The translations under genes were made by a program, and so were the position numbers. Shown here one piece after another: positions 24,751-32,885 of a stretch of DNA of 54,512 nt; position 1 is the stretch's first letter, and every line of letters starts with the position of its first letter. Source of the DNA: Oceanobacillus damuensis (lineage in GTDB: Bacteria > Bacillota > Bacilli > Bacillales > Amphibacillaceae); NCBI RefSeq assembly GCF_001618145.1, contig NZ_LQNF01000031.1, positions 1 to 54,512 of the forward strand. The letters run 5' to 3'. The notes under the pieces are model-generated. The model did no database searches. It was not told the origin of the DNA and was given only the letters and a program-made list of their open reading frames with translations.

Positions 24751-26562
24751 ATGGCCAAATCTACAAAAGAGTTGCCAAAACGCAGTGAAGTCCCATTAGA
24801 TTCCACATGGAGACTGGAAGATATTTTTACAACGGATGAACAGTGGCAGGAAGAACGGAAACAATTACAGCAGGATATACCCAAAATAGAGGAATACAAG
24901 GGCAAGTTATCTGAATCTGCGGATGCCTTATATGGTGTACTTAAACTGCAGGATGAACTTTCTGAGCGTCTGGGCAAATTATTTACATATTCGCATATGC
25001 GATATGATCAGGATACGACGAATTCATTTTATCAAGGAATGAATTCACAGGCTGAAACCATTCTTACAGTTGCATCCAGTGCAATGAGCTATATTGTACC
25101 TGAAGTGCTTAAGATGGATGAAGAGAAAATAAACCGCTTTTTGGAAGAAAAAGAAGAGCTGCAGCTATACAGAAAAGTTTTGGATGAAATCAACCGTCAG
25201 CGCCCACATGTACTGAGTGAAAGGGAAGAGGCTTTGCTTGCAGAAGCTTCTGAGCCTATGTCCAGCTCAGCTACAACATTTGGCATGTTGAATAATGCTG
25301 ATCTCACATTCCCGGCAATCAAAAATGAAGATGGGGAAGAGGTGGATGTTACCCATGGGAGATATTCCACATTCCTTGAATCTAAAGATCGCCGCGTAAG
25401 AGAAGATGCTTTTAAAGCAGTTTACGATACGTATGGCAAATTTAAGAATACATTTTCATCTACATTGAGCGGAAATGTAAAAACGGATAATTTCTCTGCT
25501 AAAATAAGAAATTATGAATCAGCACGCCAATCAGCATTGGACAACAACAATATCCCGGAGCAGGTATATGACAATCTCGTCGAAGCGGTCAATGAAAAAT
25601 TATCATTGTTGCATAGATATACTGAATTGAGGAAAAAAGTATTAGAGGTTGATGAGCTTCACATGTATGACCTTTACACACCATTAGTGAAGGACGTTGA
25701 AATGAAGGTTAGCTATGAACAAGCCAAGGATTATGTAACAAAAGGGCTCAAGCCACTTGGCAGTGATTATGCAGAAATTCTAAAGGAAGGCTTTGAAAAC
25801 CGCTGGATTGATGTGGAAGAAAACAAAGGGAAAAGAAGTGGGGCATATTCATCCGGTGCATATGGCACAAACCCATATATTTTGATGAACTGGCAGGATG
25901 ATGTAAACAATACATTCACCCTTGCACATGAACTCGGCCATTCTGTACACAGCTATTATACGAGAAAATACCAGCCCTCTCGTTATGGTAACTACTCGAT
26001 CTTTGTAGCTGAAGTTGCATCGACTACAAATGAAGCGCTGCTGAATGATTACCTGTTGAAAAACCTTGAGGATGAAAAACAGAAACTTTATATCCTGAAT
26101 CACTTCCTGGAAGGATTTCGCGGAACGGTCTTCCGTCAAACGATGTTTGCTGAGTTTGAACACGATATCCATGTGAGAGCTCAAAATGGGGAAGCATTGA
26201 CAGCGGATAAACTGACCGAAATCTATTATGAACTTAATAAAAAATATTACGGGGATGCAGTTGTTTCCGATGAAGAGGTCGGCCTGGAATGGGCAAGAAT
26301 TCCACATTTCTATTACAATTACTATGTGTATCAGTATGCAACAGGCTACTCGGCTGCAACCGCACTGGCCAATAACATTCTGGAAGGGGCAGAAGGTGCA
26401 GTCGATCGTTATCTTGACTTCCTGAAAGCCGGGAGCAGTGACTATCCAATAGAAGTCCTGAAAAAAGCGGGCGTTGATATGACATCGAAACAACCGATCC
26501 TGGATGCACTGGATGTATTTGAAGAGAAATTAAACGAAATGGAAAAATTACTGTTGGGATAA
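24751..26562 (+). CDS. pepF: Oligoendopeptidase F (M3B)
   Basis: This cytosolic zinc metallopeptidase cleaves oligopeptides of 7-17 residues. From ATG 24751 (SD AAAGGAGGAA) it is 603 aa, the family norm. The active site H-E-L-G-H lies at residues 393-397, with a downstream glutamate expected in the F-V-A-E-V-A-S-T segment. The N-terminal R-S-E-V-P-L-D-[SK]-T-W is characteristic. An upstream in-frame ATG at 24640 overlaps coiA and has no SD. PepF overproduction affects Spo0F/competence signalling in B. subtilis. It converges on a small membrane gene. Confidence 0.96.
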   Translation: MAKSTKELPKRSEVPLDSTWRLEDIFTTDEQWQEERKQLQQDIPKIEEYKGKLSESADALYGVLKLQDELSERLGKLFTYSHMRYDQDTTNSFYQGMNSQAETILTVASSAMSYIVPEVLKMDEEKINRFLEEKEELQLYRKVLDEINRQRPHVLSEREEALLAEASEPMSSSATTFGMLNNADLTFPAIKNEDGEEVDVTHGRYSTFLESKDRRVREDAFKAVYDTYGKFKNTFSSTLSGNVKTDNFSAKIRNYESARQSALDNNNIPEQVYDNLVEAVNEKLSLLHRYTELRKKVLEVDELHMYDLYTPLVKDVEMKVSYEQAKDYVTKGLKPLGSDYAEILKEGFENRWIDVEENKGKRSGAYSSGAYGTNPYILMNWQDDVNNTFTLAHELGHSVHSYYTRKYQPSRYGNYSIFVAEVASTTNEALLNDYLLKNLEDEKQKLYILNHFLEGFRGTVFRQTMFAEFEHDIHVRAQNGEALTADKLTEIYYELNKKYYGDAVVSDEEVGLEWARIPHFYYNYYVYQYATGYSAATALANNILEGAEGAVDRYLDFLKAGSSDYPIEVLKKAGVDMTSKQPILDALDVFEEKLNEMEKLLLG

Positions 26563-26612
26563 AACAGAAGCAGTCGCGGAAACGAGGTGCGCTGATTCAG
26601 TTATTTCACAGC

Positions 26613-26650
26613 AAAAAAGTAGGGGAGCCGGAGCATTAGCCGGTTCCCCT
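26613..26650 (-). terminator. Terminator shared by pepF and the small membrane gene
   Basis: GGGGAGCCGG/CCGGTTCCCC hairpin. The T-run (TACTTTTTT) is on the minus strand, so it mainly ends the minus gene, whose stop codon overlaps the stem; it may also stop pepF read-through. Confidence 0.8.
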
Positions 26651-26825
26651 ATCTTGATCTTCGATAAACGTTTCGATGGGACAAGGAGTACAATGTCAGG
26701 TAAATGGATAAGAAAAACAATGGCATCGTAAAATAGAGCGGAATGAGTTTCATCAGACCAAGTAGGTTTAGAAAGAAAGCAAATACCGACAGCATCAGAA
26801 AGAATACCGGATAAAAATCTCGCAA
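26649..26825 (-). CDS. Small two-TM membrane protein, unknown
   Basis: This 58-aa gene has a TTG start at 26825 behind a very strong SD (AAAGGAGGGG, ~8 nt). The peptide begins L/M-R-D-F-Y-P-V-F-F, has two hydrophobic segments separated by G-L-M-K-L-I-P, and ends in a basic tail (H-R-N-V-Y-R-R-S-R), suggesting a cytosolic C-terminus. The frame stays open farther upstream, but that part is hydrophilic and lacks a start with SD. It has its own terminator and converges on pepF. I do not recognise the family. B. subtilis has no gene at this place that I recall. Confidence 0.6.
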   Translation of the reverse strand: MRDFYPVFFLMLSVFAFFLNLLGLMKLIPLYFTMPLFFLSIYLTLYSLSHRNVYRRSR

Positions 26826-27095
26826 TGAAATCACCCCTCCTTTAATACTCCAACAAAAATAGGAGATTCCCCGTAGAAGCGACCGGATTTTAACCTGCAA
26901 AGCTTTAAGATCCCTGATAAATCGCATGAATTCTTGATGAAATGGGAAATCGGCCGAGCAGGCCAAAGCAAGCCTTTCTTATTAAGCAGTACGAAAGTAA
27001 ATAATCCAGCATATCTCTATCACTACGAGTAAACGGACAAATATCGTCCGTCACTTTAATTTATGCAAGGATATTATGTACTAGAAGTGAACTTT

Positions 27096-27113
27096 TTGTG
27101 AATGTATGCACAT
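27096..27113 (+). promoter_or_regulatory. Rex-like operator upstream of roxS
   Basis: TTGTGAA-TGTA-TGCACAT resembles the Rex consensus TTGTGAA-N4-TTCACAA (14 fixed positions, two mismatches in the right half). It ends 5 bp before the -35 of the small RNA promoter. Rex, the NADH-sensing repressor, is known to control roxS in B. subtilis, which makes the match meaningful. Confidence 0.55.
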
Positions 27114-27118
27114 TATAG

Positions 27119-27147
27119 TTGAAATCTAAAATATTTCTTGCTATTAT
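27119..27147 (+). promoter_or_regulatory. Sigma-A promoter of roxS
   Basis: TTGAAA (27119-27124), exactly 17 bp, TATTAT (27142-27147). The start point is expected near 27154. Confidence 0.8.
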
Positions 27148-27153
27148 TACAAT

Positions 27154-27274
27154 GTAAGTTTAATACAAACAAATACCCCTTTTGTTTGATCATGAAACTT
27201 TCTCCCATCCCCCTTTGTATATATACAAAGACGGAATAAGGATATACGCTGCCCCGTATATCCTTTATTTTTTT
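27154..27274 (+). ncRNA. roxS: Small regulatory RNA RoxS (RsaE family)
   Basis: A ~120-nt RNA with all RsaE/RoxS landmarks. A first hairpin is formed by CAAAC and GTTTG with TACCCC in the loop region. An unpaired T-C-T-C-C-C-A-T-C-C-C-C-C stretch, whose UCCC motifs pair with Shine-Dalgarno regions of targets, lies near 27201-27213. The final terminator AAGGATATACG/CGTATATCCTT is followed by ATTTTTTT. The position next to pepF and spxH matches RsaE/RoxS in Staphylococcus and Bacillus. RoxS represses TCA-cycle and other metabolic mRNAs in response to NO and NADH/NAD status (ResD and Rex control). The 5' end is estimated from the promoter. Confidence 0.93.
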
Positions 27275-27324
27275 GCTTTTTTTCAGGAAGTGTAATCAGA
27301 AAAAAGGCTATGTCGAGTCTGCAT

Positions 27325-27356
27325 ATAAAAAAATAAAGCCTTTCTGCAAGGCTTTT
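27325..27356 (-). terminator. Terminator of spxH
   Basis: On the minus strand AAAGCCTT-GCAG-AAGGCTTT is followed by ATTTTTTT, directly after the spxH stop. Confidence 0.88.
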
Positions 27357-27363
27357 AGAAGAA

Positions 27364-28257
27364 TTAACTAATATATTTCCAGAATGAACCGTACTTTGCA
27401 GGGATTTTTTTGACGATTTGTCTAAATTGAAGTTTTTTCATTTCTTTCTCTGTCTTGGTCATTGACCAGTCATACACAACAGAGACCTCCTTGGTACCTA
27501 CAACATCATAATACTGCAGAAAATCCTCCAATGGTGGTTTTACAGACGGAATAGGGGTGCGTTGCAGCATCTCTCTTAAGACCAGTTCATAAATGTCGTA
27601 TGGATAAAGTCCTGAAATCTTGATGCCTTCTTCTTCTATAACCTGGTTAAAAAATACGATTGTCGGAATGTAGTCTACTTCCATTTCCCTCGTCAATTTC
27701 ATATCACATTGAAATGCCTTTTGTGCAGAAGTGGAAAACAAATCTTTTTCAAATTCCTCGATATCCAATTTTGCTTCCTCGGCACATCGAATGAGCACCT
27801 CTTCATTTGATATATCCTGCTTCTTCAGGAAAAGATTTTCCTGAAGCTTACGGTAAAACAGTTTTCCGGCCCTTTTCCCTTGCAGTTCGGCGGCCTTGAT
27901 CGCCAGCGAGGCGATCCATGGATATGTGACAGGATTGTCTTCCCATAAGTCCCCATCACAGCTCATTCCAGTACGTTTTGCAGTCCGTTCCCATATTTCC
28001 TTTAATTTTCTCGGCTTATCAAAGGTATCCGTATTTAGTGAAGATAAGTGTCCGCTGACAATCTGACGAATGGTGAAGAATCGACCATATTCAACAGACA
28101 GTTTTTTTAGATAAGGTTCAAGAGACCAGCACTCTGCGCAAAGTGGGTCAATAAATACATAAATCTCTATCGGTTTTTGTACGTAATCAATATAGCTATA
28201 ATTGGCCGATGTGTTTGTGTGATTTGAGCTTGTCAGCCCAGTTTGATTCCAACTCAC
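27364..28257 (-). CDS. spxH: ClpXP adaptor protein SpxH (YjbH)
   Basis: SpxH binds Spx and presents it to ClpXP for degradation; disulfide stress aggregates SpxH and frees Spx. The 297-aa protein has a DsbA/thioredoxin-like fold (DUF953/DsbA-like), with the active-site-like motif D-P-L-C-A-E-C-W near residue 37. B. subtilis has D-P-L-C-P-E-C-W. Further family segments include I-R-Q-I-V-S-G-H-L and the cis-Pro-containing Y-I-P-T-I-V-F-F. It is followed upstream (same strand) by yjbI, 18 nt away, as in B. subtilis. Confidence 0.95.
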   Translation of the reverse strand: MSWNQTGLTSSNHTNTSANYSYIDYVQKPIEIYVFIDPLCAECWSLEPYLKKLSVEYGRFFTIRQIVSGHLSSLNTDTFDKPRKLKEIWERTAKRTGMSCDGDLWEDNPVTYPWIASLAIKAAELQGKRAGKLFYRKLQENLFLKKQDISNEEVLIRCAEEAKLDIEEFEKDLFSTSAQKAFQCDMKLTREMEVDYIPTIVFFNQVIEEEGIKISGLYPYDIYELVLREMLQRTPIPSVKPPLEDFLQYYDVVGTKEVSVVYDWSMTKTEKEMKKLQFRQIVKKIPAKYGSFWKYIS

Positions 28258-28275
28258 ATCGAATTCTCCTTTCTC

Positions 28276-28662
28276 TTATTCCGGCGTGTTCATCATGTGG
28301 TTTGCGGTCAGGGTCAATTTATCAAATATAGCTGTACGATATGGTTCATCAATTTCTGTTTCCTCCAGTGCTTCTGCCATACATGCAAGCCAGGCATCTC
28401 TTCTTGATGGTGTAATCTCAAATGGCAGATGGCGCCTTCTCATCATTGGATGGCCACGTTCTTCTTCATAAAGTCTTGGTCCACCAAAAAATTGAGTGAG
28501 AAAAAGACTTTGTTTCCTGGCGGTTTCCGTTAAATCTTCTGGAAAAATAGGTATAAGTTTAGGATGTTTTGCTACCCGTTTATAAAATGCGTCTACTAAT
28601 CGTTGTATTGTATCAAATCCGCCAATGGCTTCATAAATCGTTCGATGCTTCATCTGTTCCAT
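28276..28662 (-). CDS. yjbI: Truncated hemoglobin (group II/O), YjbI
   Basis: This 128-aa truncated hemoglobin binds heme, O2 and NO. F-F-G-G-P-x-L-Y and H-P-M-M-R-R-R-H-L-P-F are group II signatures, and the proximal His is in the latter segment. The distal side Y-x-x-V follows F-Y-K-R-V. In B. subtilis YjbI protects SpxH from oxidation-induced aggregation or modulates it, in keeping with the shared operon here (spxH starts 18 nt downstream). The start is ATG 28662 behind AAGGAGAG. Confidence 0.93.
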   Translation of the reverse strand: MEQMKHRTIYEAIGGFDTIQRLVDAFYKRVAKHPKLIPIFPEDLTETARKQSLFLTQFFGGPRLYEEERGHPMMRRRHLPFEITPSRRDAWLACMAEALEETEIDEPYRTAIFDKLTLTANHMMNTPE

Positions 28663-28759
28663 AACAACTCTCCTTGAGTCTTTGTATATATTGTAGCAAC
28701 GGATTGATAGATGAGCAACAAAATTGATTTATGGTCTAGTCAATTTTACCTACTTGTTG

Positions 28760-29326
28760 TCACGTGGAGTGGAAGAATCTTTCAATCTTGTTTGGAGTTT
28801 CTCTTTTTTGTATGTCATGTTTCCCTAGAACTTCCTGAAATATTTTTATACCACTTTCCTTTGATTTTGCTTCCAGTTCAAATTCGAAATCTTCCCTGTC
28901 ATGGTACGTGCTGTAATCCAACACAAGCAATACATCGTGGTATGGAATTTCTCTTCGTACTGTCGTGAGATGTCCATAATACTGCAGATGCTTCAGCTGG
29001 ATACCTTTTTTCAGCAGCTGTTTTTCGGTATTTTCTTTTGGGATGATGTTTCCTTCAAGCCACTTCTTTGCCTCCAGATCTGTCAGCAAATCATGTGTTT
29101 CCAACAGGCCATCCGGATGTGGTTCTTTTAAGGTTAATTGATATTTTCCAGATTTTTCTCTTATCCGCAGTGCACAGCCATTCTTTTTTAGAGAAAAATT
29201 TTCTGTTTCGAAATAATGATTTGTTTGTTTACTTCCAGATTCAGGAAAAGGAAGATTGTGCAATAACCGCTCATATTCATCCCTTGTCAGTAAGTTCTTA
29301 TATTCAATTTCTATTTCCTGTGCCAT
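28760..29326 (-). CDS. yjbK: CYTH-domain triphosphatase YjbK
   Basis: This 188-aa CYTH/TTM protein has the signature E-I-E-Y-K at residues 6-10 (ExExK) and further charged strands (R-I-R-E-K, T-L-K-E-P-H, E-F-E-L-E) lining the tunnel. Such enzymes hydrolyse inorganic triphosphate or thiamine triphosphate with Mg. In B. subtilis yjbK lies near yjbL and yjbM; yjbL is absent here and yjbM is divergent on the other side of a ~215-bp gap. The product may link polyphosphate or nucleotide metabolism to the adjacent (p)ppGpp synthetase. Confidence 0.9.
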   Translation of the reverse strand: MAQEIEIEYKNLLTRDEYERLLHNLPFPESGSKQTNHYFETENFSLKKNGCALRIREKSGKYQLTLKEPHPDGLLETHDLLTDLEAKKWLEGNIIPKENTEKQLLKKGIQLKHLQYYGHLTTVRREIPYHDVLLVLDYSTYHDREDFEFELEAKSKESGIKIFQEVLGKHDIQKRETPNKIERFFHST

Positions 29327-29448
29327 TATTTATGTCCCCCAGTGTGAAAAATAGGTTATTATTTATTATGGCCAAAGAATAACCTCAATGCAAAGATTAG
29401 CCATTTTCATCCTGTATGGTAAAATGGATATGGTAATTATTTGCAAGT

Positions 29449-29490
29449 CAGAAAGTATTCTTTACTTGCATATGTGCAACCAAGGCTACG
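29449..29490 (+). repeat. Dispersed AGAAAGTAT-type intergenic repeat, copy 2
   Basis: Related to 2556-2600: AGAAAGTATTC, ACTTGCATATGTGCAAC and then AAGGC. It lies in the yjbK-yjbM divergent gap and may overlap the yjbM leader. Confidence 0.5.
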
Positions 29491-29543
29491 CTAAAGGCTT
29501 AGGCAGTTGCCAAGTTTTCTAAGAAAAATATAAGGGTGATTTT

Positions 29544-30152
29544 ATGAATTGGGAAGCTATCCTTGCTCCTTATAAACAAGTTATCGAAGAATTGAAAGTA
29601 AAACTTAAAGGCATGCGATCGCAATTTGAGTTTGAATCCAGCCATTCTCCAATTGAATTTGTGACTGCGCGTGTAAAGCCGGTCCATAGTATCATTGAAA
29701 AGGCTGAAATAAGGAACATATCCATGGATAATATTGAAAGGGAAATCCAGGATATAGCTGGAGTTCGGGTTGTATGTCAATTTGTCGATGATATTTATAC
29801 AATCGTGGGCTTGCTGCATGATCGTAACGATTTTACAATTATTGAAGAAAAAGATTATATAGCGAAAAAGAAAACGAGTGGATATCGTTCCTATCATATG
29901 ATTATAGAATATCCGGTAGAAACAATCCACGGCCGAAAAATGGTACTCGCGGAGATACAAATCCGTACGTTGGCAATGAATTTTTGGGCAACGAATGAGC
30001 ATTCGTTGAAATATAAGTACGAGGGTAATCTACCGGCAGAGGTTCAATCGAGACTGAAGCGTGCAGCGGAAGCAGCATTTAAGCTTGATGAAGAAATGTC
30101 CAAAATAAGAAGCGAAATACAGGAAGCACAGCGAATATTCCACAGAAAATAA
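29544..30152 (+). CDS. yjbM: Small alarmone synthetase YjbM (SasB/RelQ)
   Basis: This 202-aa single-domain (p)ppGpp synthetase transfers pyrophosphate from ATP to GDP/GTP. It lacks the HD hydrolase and regulatory domains of long RelA proteins, consistent with SasB/RelQ. The RelA/SpoT synthetase motifs are present: R-x-[23 protein letters not shown] and [13 protein letters not shown]. The SD is AAGGGTGAT before ATG 29544. It is followed 47 nt later by NAD kinase and then yjbO, the conserved yjbM-N-O order. Confidence 0.95.
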   Translation: MNWEAILAPYKQVIEELKVKLKGMRSQFEFESSHSPIEFVTARVKPVHSIIEKAEIRNISMDNIEREIQDIAGVRVVCQFVDDIYTIVGLLHDRNDFTIIEEKDYIAKKKTSGYRSYHMIIEYPVETIHGRKMVLAEIQIRTLAMNFWATNEHSLKYKYEGNLPAEVQSRLKRAAEAAFKLDEEMSKIRSEIQEAQRIFHRK

Positions 30153-30198
30153 CAGGATGGCCTGCAGGAAGAGAAACGTTAGTAAGGGGAGATTAAAG

Positions 30199-31005
30199 AT
30201 GAAATTTAAAATTGTATCCAAAGGTGATGAACGTTCAAATAAGATCAAAGCAACGATGAAGCAATATTTATCCGATTTTGATCTGGAATATGACAAAGTT
30301 GAACCGGATCTTGTTTTATCAGTTGGCGGTGATGGAACATTTCTGGAAGCTTTTCACAGATATGCACATCGTTTGGAATCTACAGCATTTATTGGCATAC
30401 ACACAGGACATTTAGGATTCTATACAGACTGGACACCTGATGAAGTGGAGAAACTGATTATCGAAATTGCAAAAACCCCTTTCCAAACAGTAGAGTATCC
30501 TTTGCTGGAAGTCATTATCCGTGCTAAAACCGGTGGCAAAGAGGATCGTTATTTGGCTTTGAATGAAGCGATGATCAAAACTGCTGACGGTTCTTCGGTT
30601 GTTTTTGATGTAGAAATCAAAGGAGAGCATTTTGAAACATTCCGTGGGGATGGTATTTGCATTTCCACGCCTTCAGGAAGTACCGCCTATAATAAGGCAC
30701 TGGGCGGAGCGATTCTGCATCCATCACTGGAAGCAATTCAAATAACGGAGAATGCATCGATTAATAACCGTGTTTTCCGTACGATCGGTTCTCCATTAAT
30801 TTTGCCAAAACATCATACATGTTTTTTAAAGCCGATGGTAAACAGCAGCTTTCTGATCCAAATCGATCATTTCACAAAAAACTATCAAAATGTAAAATCA
30901 ATCCAGTGCCGTGTAGCTAAAGAAAGAATTCGGTTTGCGAGGTTCAGGCAATTTCCTTTCTGGAACAGGGTGCGTGACTCATTTGTTGCAGACGATGATA
31001 ACTAG
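30199..31005 (+). CDS. nadF: NAD kinase
   Basis: This 268-aa cytosolic kinase makes NADP from NAD and ATP. The G-G-D-G-T motif sits at residues 43-47; the N-E-A family motif and the glycine-rich [10 protein letters not shown] nucleotide-binding segment follow. It corresponds to B. subtilis NadF/YjbN. ATG 30199 follows AAGGGGA; a GC-poor in-frame extension to 30157 lacks an SD. It is the middle gene of the yjbM-nadF-yjbO unit, so alarmone synthesis and NADP supply are co-expressed. Confidence 0.96.
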   Translation: MKFKIVSKGDERSNKIKATMKQYLSDFDLEYDKVEPDLVLSVGGDGTFLEAFHRYAHRLESTAFIGIHTGHLGFYTDWTPDEVEKLIIEIAKTPFQTVEYPLLEVIIRAKTGGKEDRYLALNEAMIKTADGSSVVFDVEIKGEHFETFRGDGICISTPSGSTAYNKALGGAILHPSLEAIQITENASINNRVFRTIGSPLILPKHHTCFLKPMVNSSFLIQIDHFTKNYQNVKSIQCRVAKERIRFARFRQFPFWNRVRDSFVADDDN

Positions 31006-31024
31006 AATGTGAGGCTGAAAAAGA

Positions 31025-31915
31025 ATGAAGTGGGTAATCGATACGCAGCATAAAGGGATGATTATCCGGGAATATCTGCAGAAGGTCCATGGATTTTCCA
31101 AGAGGATCATTATAGCTGTAAAACATCATGGAGGTAAAATCCGGGTGAACGGAACCGAGGAAAATGTCCGTTATCCATTAGCCGCTGGGGATATTTTGGA
31201 AATTGAATTTCCAAAGGAGAAGGTAAGCGGTGCATTAAAGCCTGAAAAAATGGATCTGAATGTCGTTTATGAAGATGAGGCTGTCATTGTTCTTGATAAG
31301 CCTGCTGGAATGGCTGTCGTGCCGTCTCCCAACCACGTAAGAGGCACGATGGCAAATGGCTTGCTCGGGCATTATGAGGAGCAGAGCAGGGGGACATTTA
31401 CGGTGCATGTAGTGACACGATTAGATGCCGATACGTCCGGTCTGGTGCTTATCGCAAAAGACAGGTACATCCACTCCGTTCTCTCTGCTTCCCAGAAATC
31501 GCGCAATATCAAACGAAAGTATTTTGCAATTGTCGAAGGGATGCTGCCTGCAGAAACCGGTACGATCGATGCACCAATTGCAAGGGCACCACACTCGATT
31601 ATAGAGCGGGAAGTAAATGAATCGGGGAAACAGGCAATTACGCACTATAAAAAGATTAAAGACCTGGTTGGTCATTCATTGGTGGAAATCGAATTGGAAA
31701 CAGGCAGGACCCATCAAATCCGGGTGCATTTTTCTCATTTAGGCCATCCGCTCGCAGGTGATGACCTGTATGAAGGCTCGTTAACGTATATAGATAGGCA
31801 AGCATTACATTGCTGCCAAATCAGCTTTGAGCATCCGATTAAAAAACAGATTGTTCAGCTGCGTTCGGAATTGCCGCAGGATATGGAGGAAATGGCGGCA
31901 AGGCTGAAATTTTAA
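31025..31915 (+). CDS. yjbO: RluA-family pseudouridine synthase YjbO
   Basis: This 296-aa protein has an N-terminal S4-like RNA-binding region (~10-65) followed by the RluA catalytic domain. The catalytic Asp134 lies in T-R-L-D-A-D-T-S-G, and the R-T-H-Q-I-R-V-H-F motif is downstream. It probably modifies 23S rRNA or tRNA; B. subtilis YjbO is the orthologue and its exact target is not certain. The SD is weak (GTGAGG). The stop overlaps the convergent prpE stop by a few bases. Confidence 0.93.
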   Translation: MKWVIDTQHKGMIIREYLQKVHGFSKRIIIAVKHHGGKIRVNGTEENVRYPLAAGDILEIEFPKEKVSGALKPEKMDLNVVYEDEAVIVLDKPAGMAVVPSPNHVRGTMANGLLGHYEEQSRGTFTVHVVTRLDADTSGLVLIAKDRYIHSVLSASQKSRNIKRKYFAIVEGMLPAETGTIDAPIARAPHSIIEREVNESGKQAITHYKKIKDLVGHSLVEIELETGRTHQIRVHFSHLGHPLAGDDLYEGSLTYIDRQALHCCQISFEHPIKKQIVQLRSELPQDMEEMAARLKF

Positions 31916-32652
31916 GTGAATGAGTTGAATTTTTCTTCCGCCAGCGGCTGTTTCGATGGGACGGCAATTGTTTTTTCCTCGGGTAAACGAAATGCAGTCA
32001 GTTTATTTCCGAAAACACAACCTGTGTCAATATTGATTGTTTTATTAACAATCCTAGGTTCTTTAACTGGTGTATGCCCATAAACAATCCATCTGTCACC
32101 ATGATAATGCTTTGCCCAGTCTCCGCGTATTGGTCTTCCATCGGGGTGAAACTGTCCAGATATATCTCCATACAGTACGAAAGTTTCAGCCTTTTTATCC
32201 GTACGGCCAATCAGACTTTCCTTTATGCCGGCGTGAGCAACGATAACGTTCAGTTCAGGGAGCTGAAGATAAAGAGGTGCCTGCCTGTACAGTTTAATAA
32301 ACTGGTTGCTGACAAGTTTCTGTTCCCTTGTACTTAAAGCACGGTATTCGGAAGCAGTAGTTTCAAGACCGTGTTTCTCCTGTACTTTATTGCCGAGGAA
32401 AAATCGATACAATTTATTACAGTGATTCCCGGGTACATAATGAGCCTTTCGCTCCTCCACAACCATTTTATAAACAAGCTTAATGACTGATAAGGAATCC
32501 GGCCCACGGTCTGTAATATCTCCCACAAAGACAGGAATCCTCCCCTCAGGGTGGATATAGACATCATGGTCAAGAACATATCCCAAGTCTGTAAATAGTT
32601 CACGCAGCTCATCAATACAGCCATGAACATCTCCGATTACATCAATTTTCAT
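31912..32652 (-). CDS. prpE: Bis(5'-nucleosyl)-tetraphosphatase PrpE
   Basis: This 246-aa calcineurin-like phosphoesterase has G-D-V-H-G at 7-11, G-D-I-T-D-R-G-P-D-S and G-N-H metal-binding motifs, plus C-terminal G-H-T-P and I-D-T-G-C. It matches B. subtilis PrpE, which hydrolyses diadenosine tetraphosphate and has been linked to spore germination. It converges on yjbO with a 4-bp CDS overlap. The SD is GGGGGATC before ATG 32652. Confidence 0.93.
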   Translation of the reverse strand: MKIDVIGDVHGCIDELRELFTDLGYVLDHDVYIHPEGRIPVFVGDITDRGPDSLSVIKLVYKMVVEERKAHYVPGNHCNKLYRFFLGNKVQEKHGLETTASEYRALSTREQKLVSNQFIKLYRQAPLYLQLPELNVIVAHAGIKESLIGRTDKKAETFVLYGDISGQFHPDGRPIRGDWAKHYHGDRWIVYGHTPVKEPRIVNKTINIDTGCVFGNKLTAFRLPEEKTIAVPSKQPLAEEKFNSFT

Positions 32653-32885
32653 AATAAGATCCCCCTTATATCATTGGTTGCATTCTTTAACGATTTTATT
32701 TATTATTATTCCGTTAGAAAAATGGCGATGTTCCGCCTATAATAGATATGAATATTGTTATCAATTTTACCTGATATTATTTTGATTTAAAAACTAAATG
32801 AAAATGCCAGTCGTTTGAAAACACTGCATTCAGGGAAAATATGTTTTGACACGTAGTGTGCCAGGGGAGAAAGAAGGTTAAGAGA

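Noticed and set aside
25849-26493. Minus-strand frame opposite pepF
   Set aside because: Antisense shadow of pepF coding sequence without start signals.
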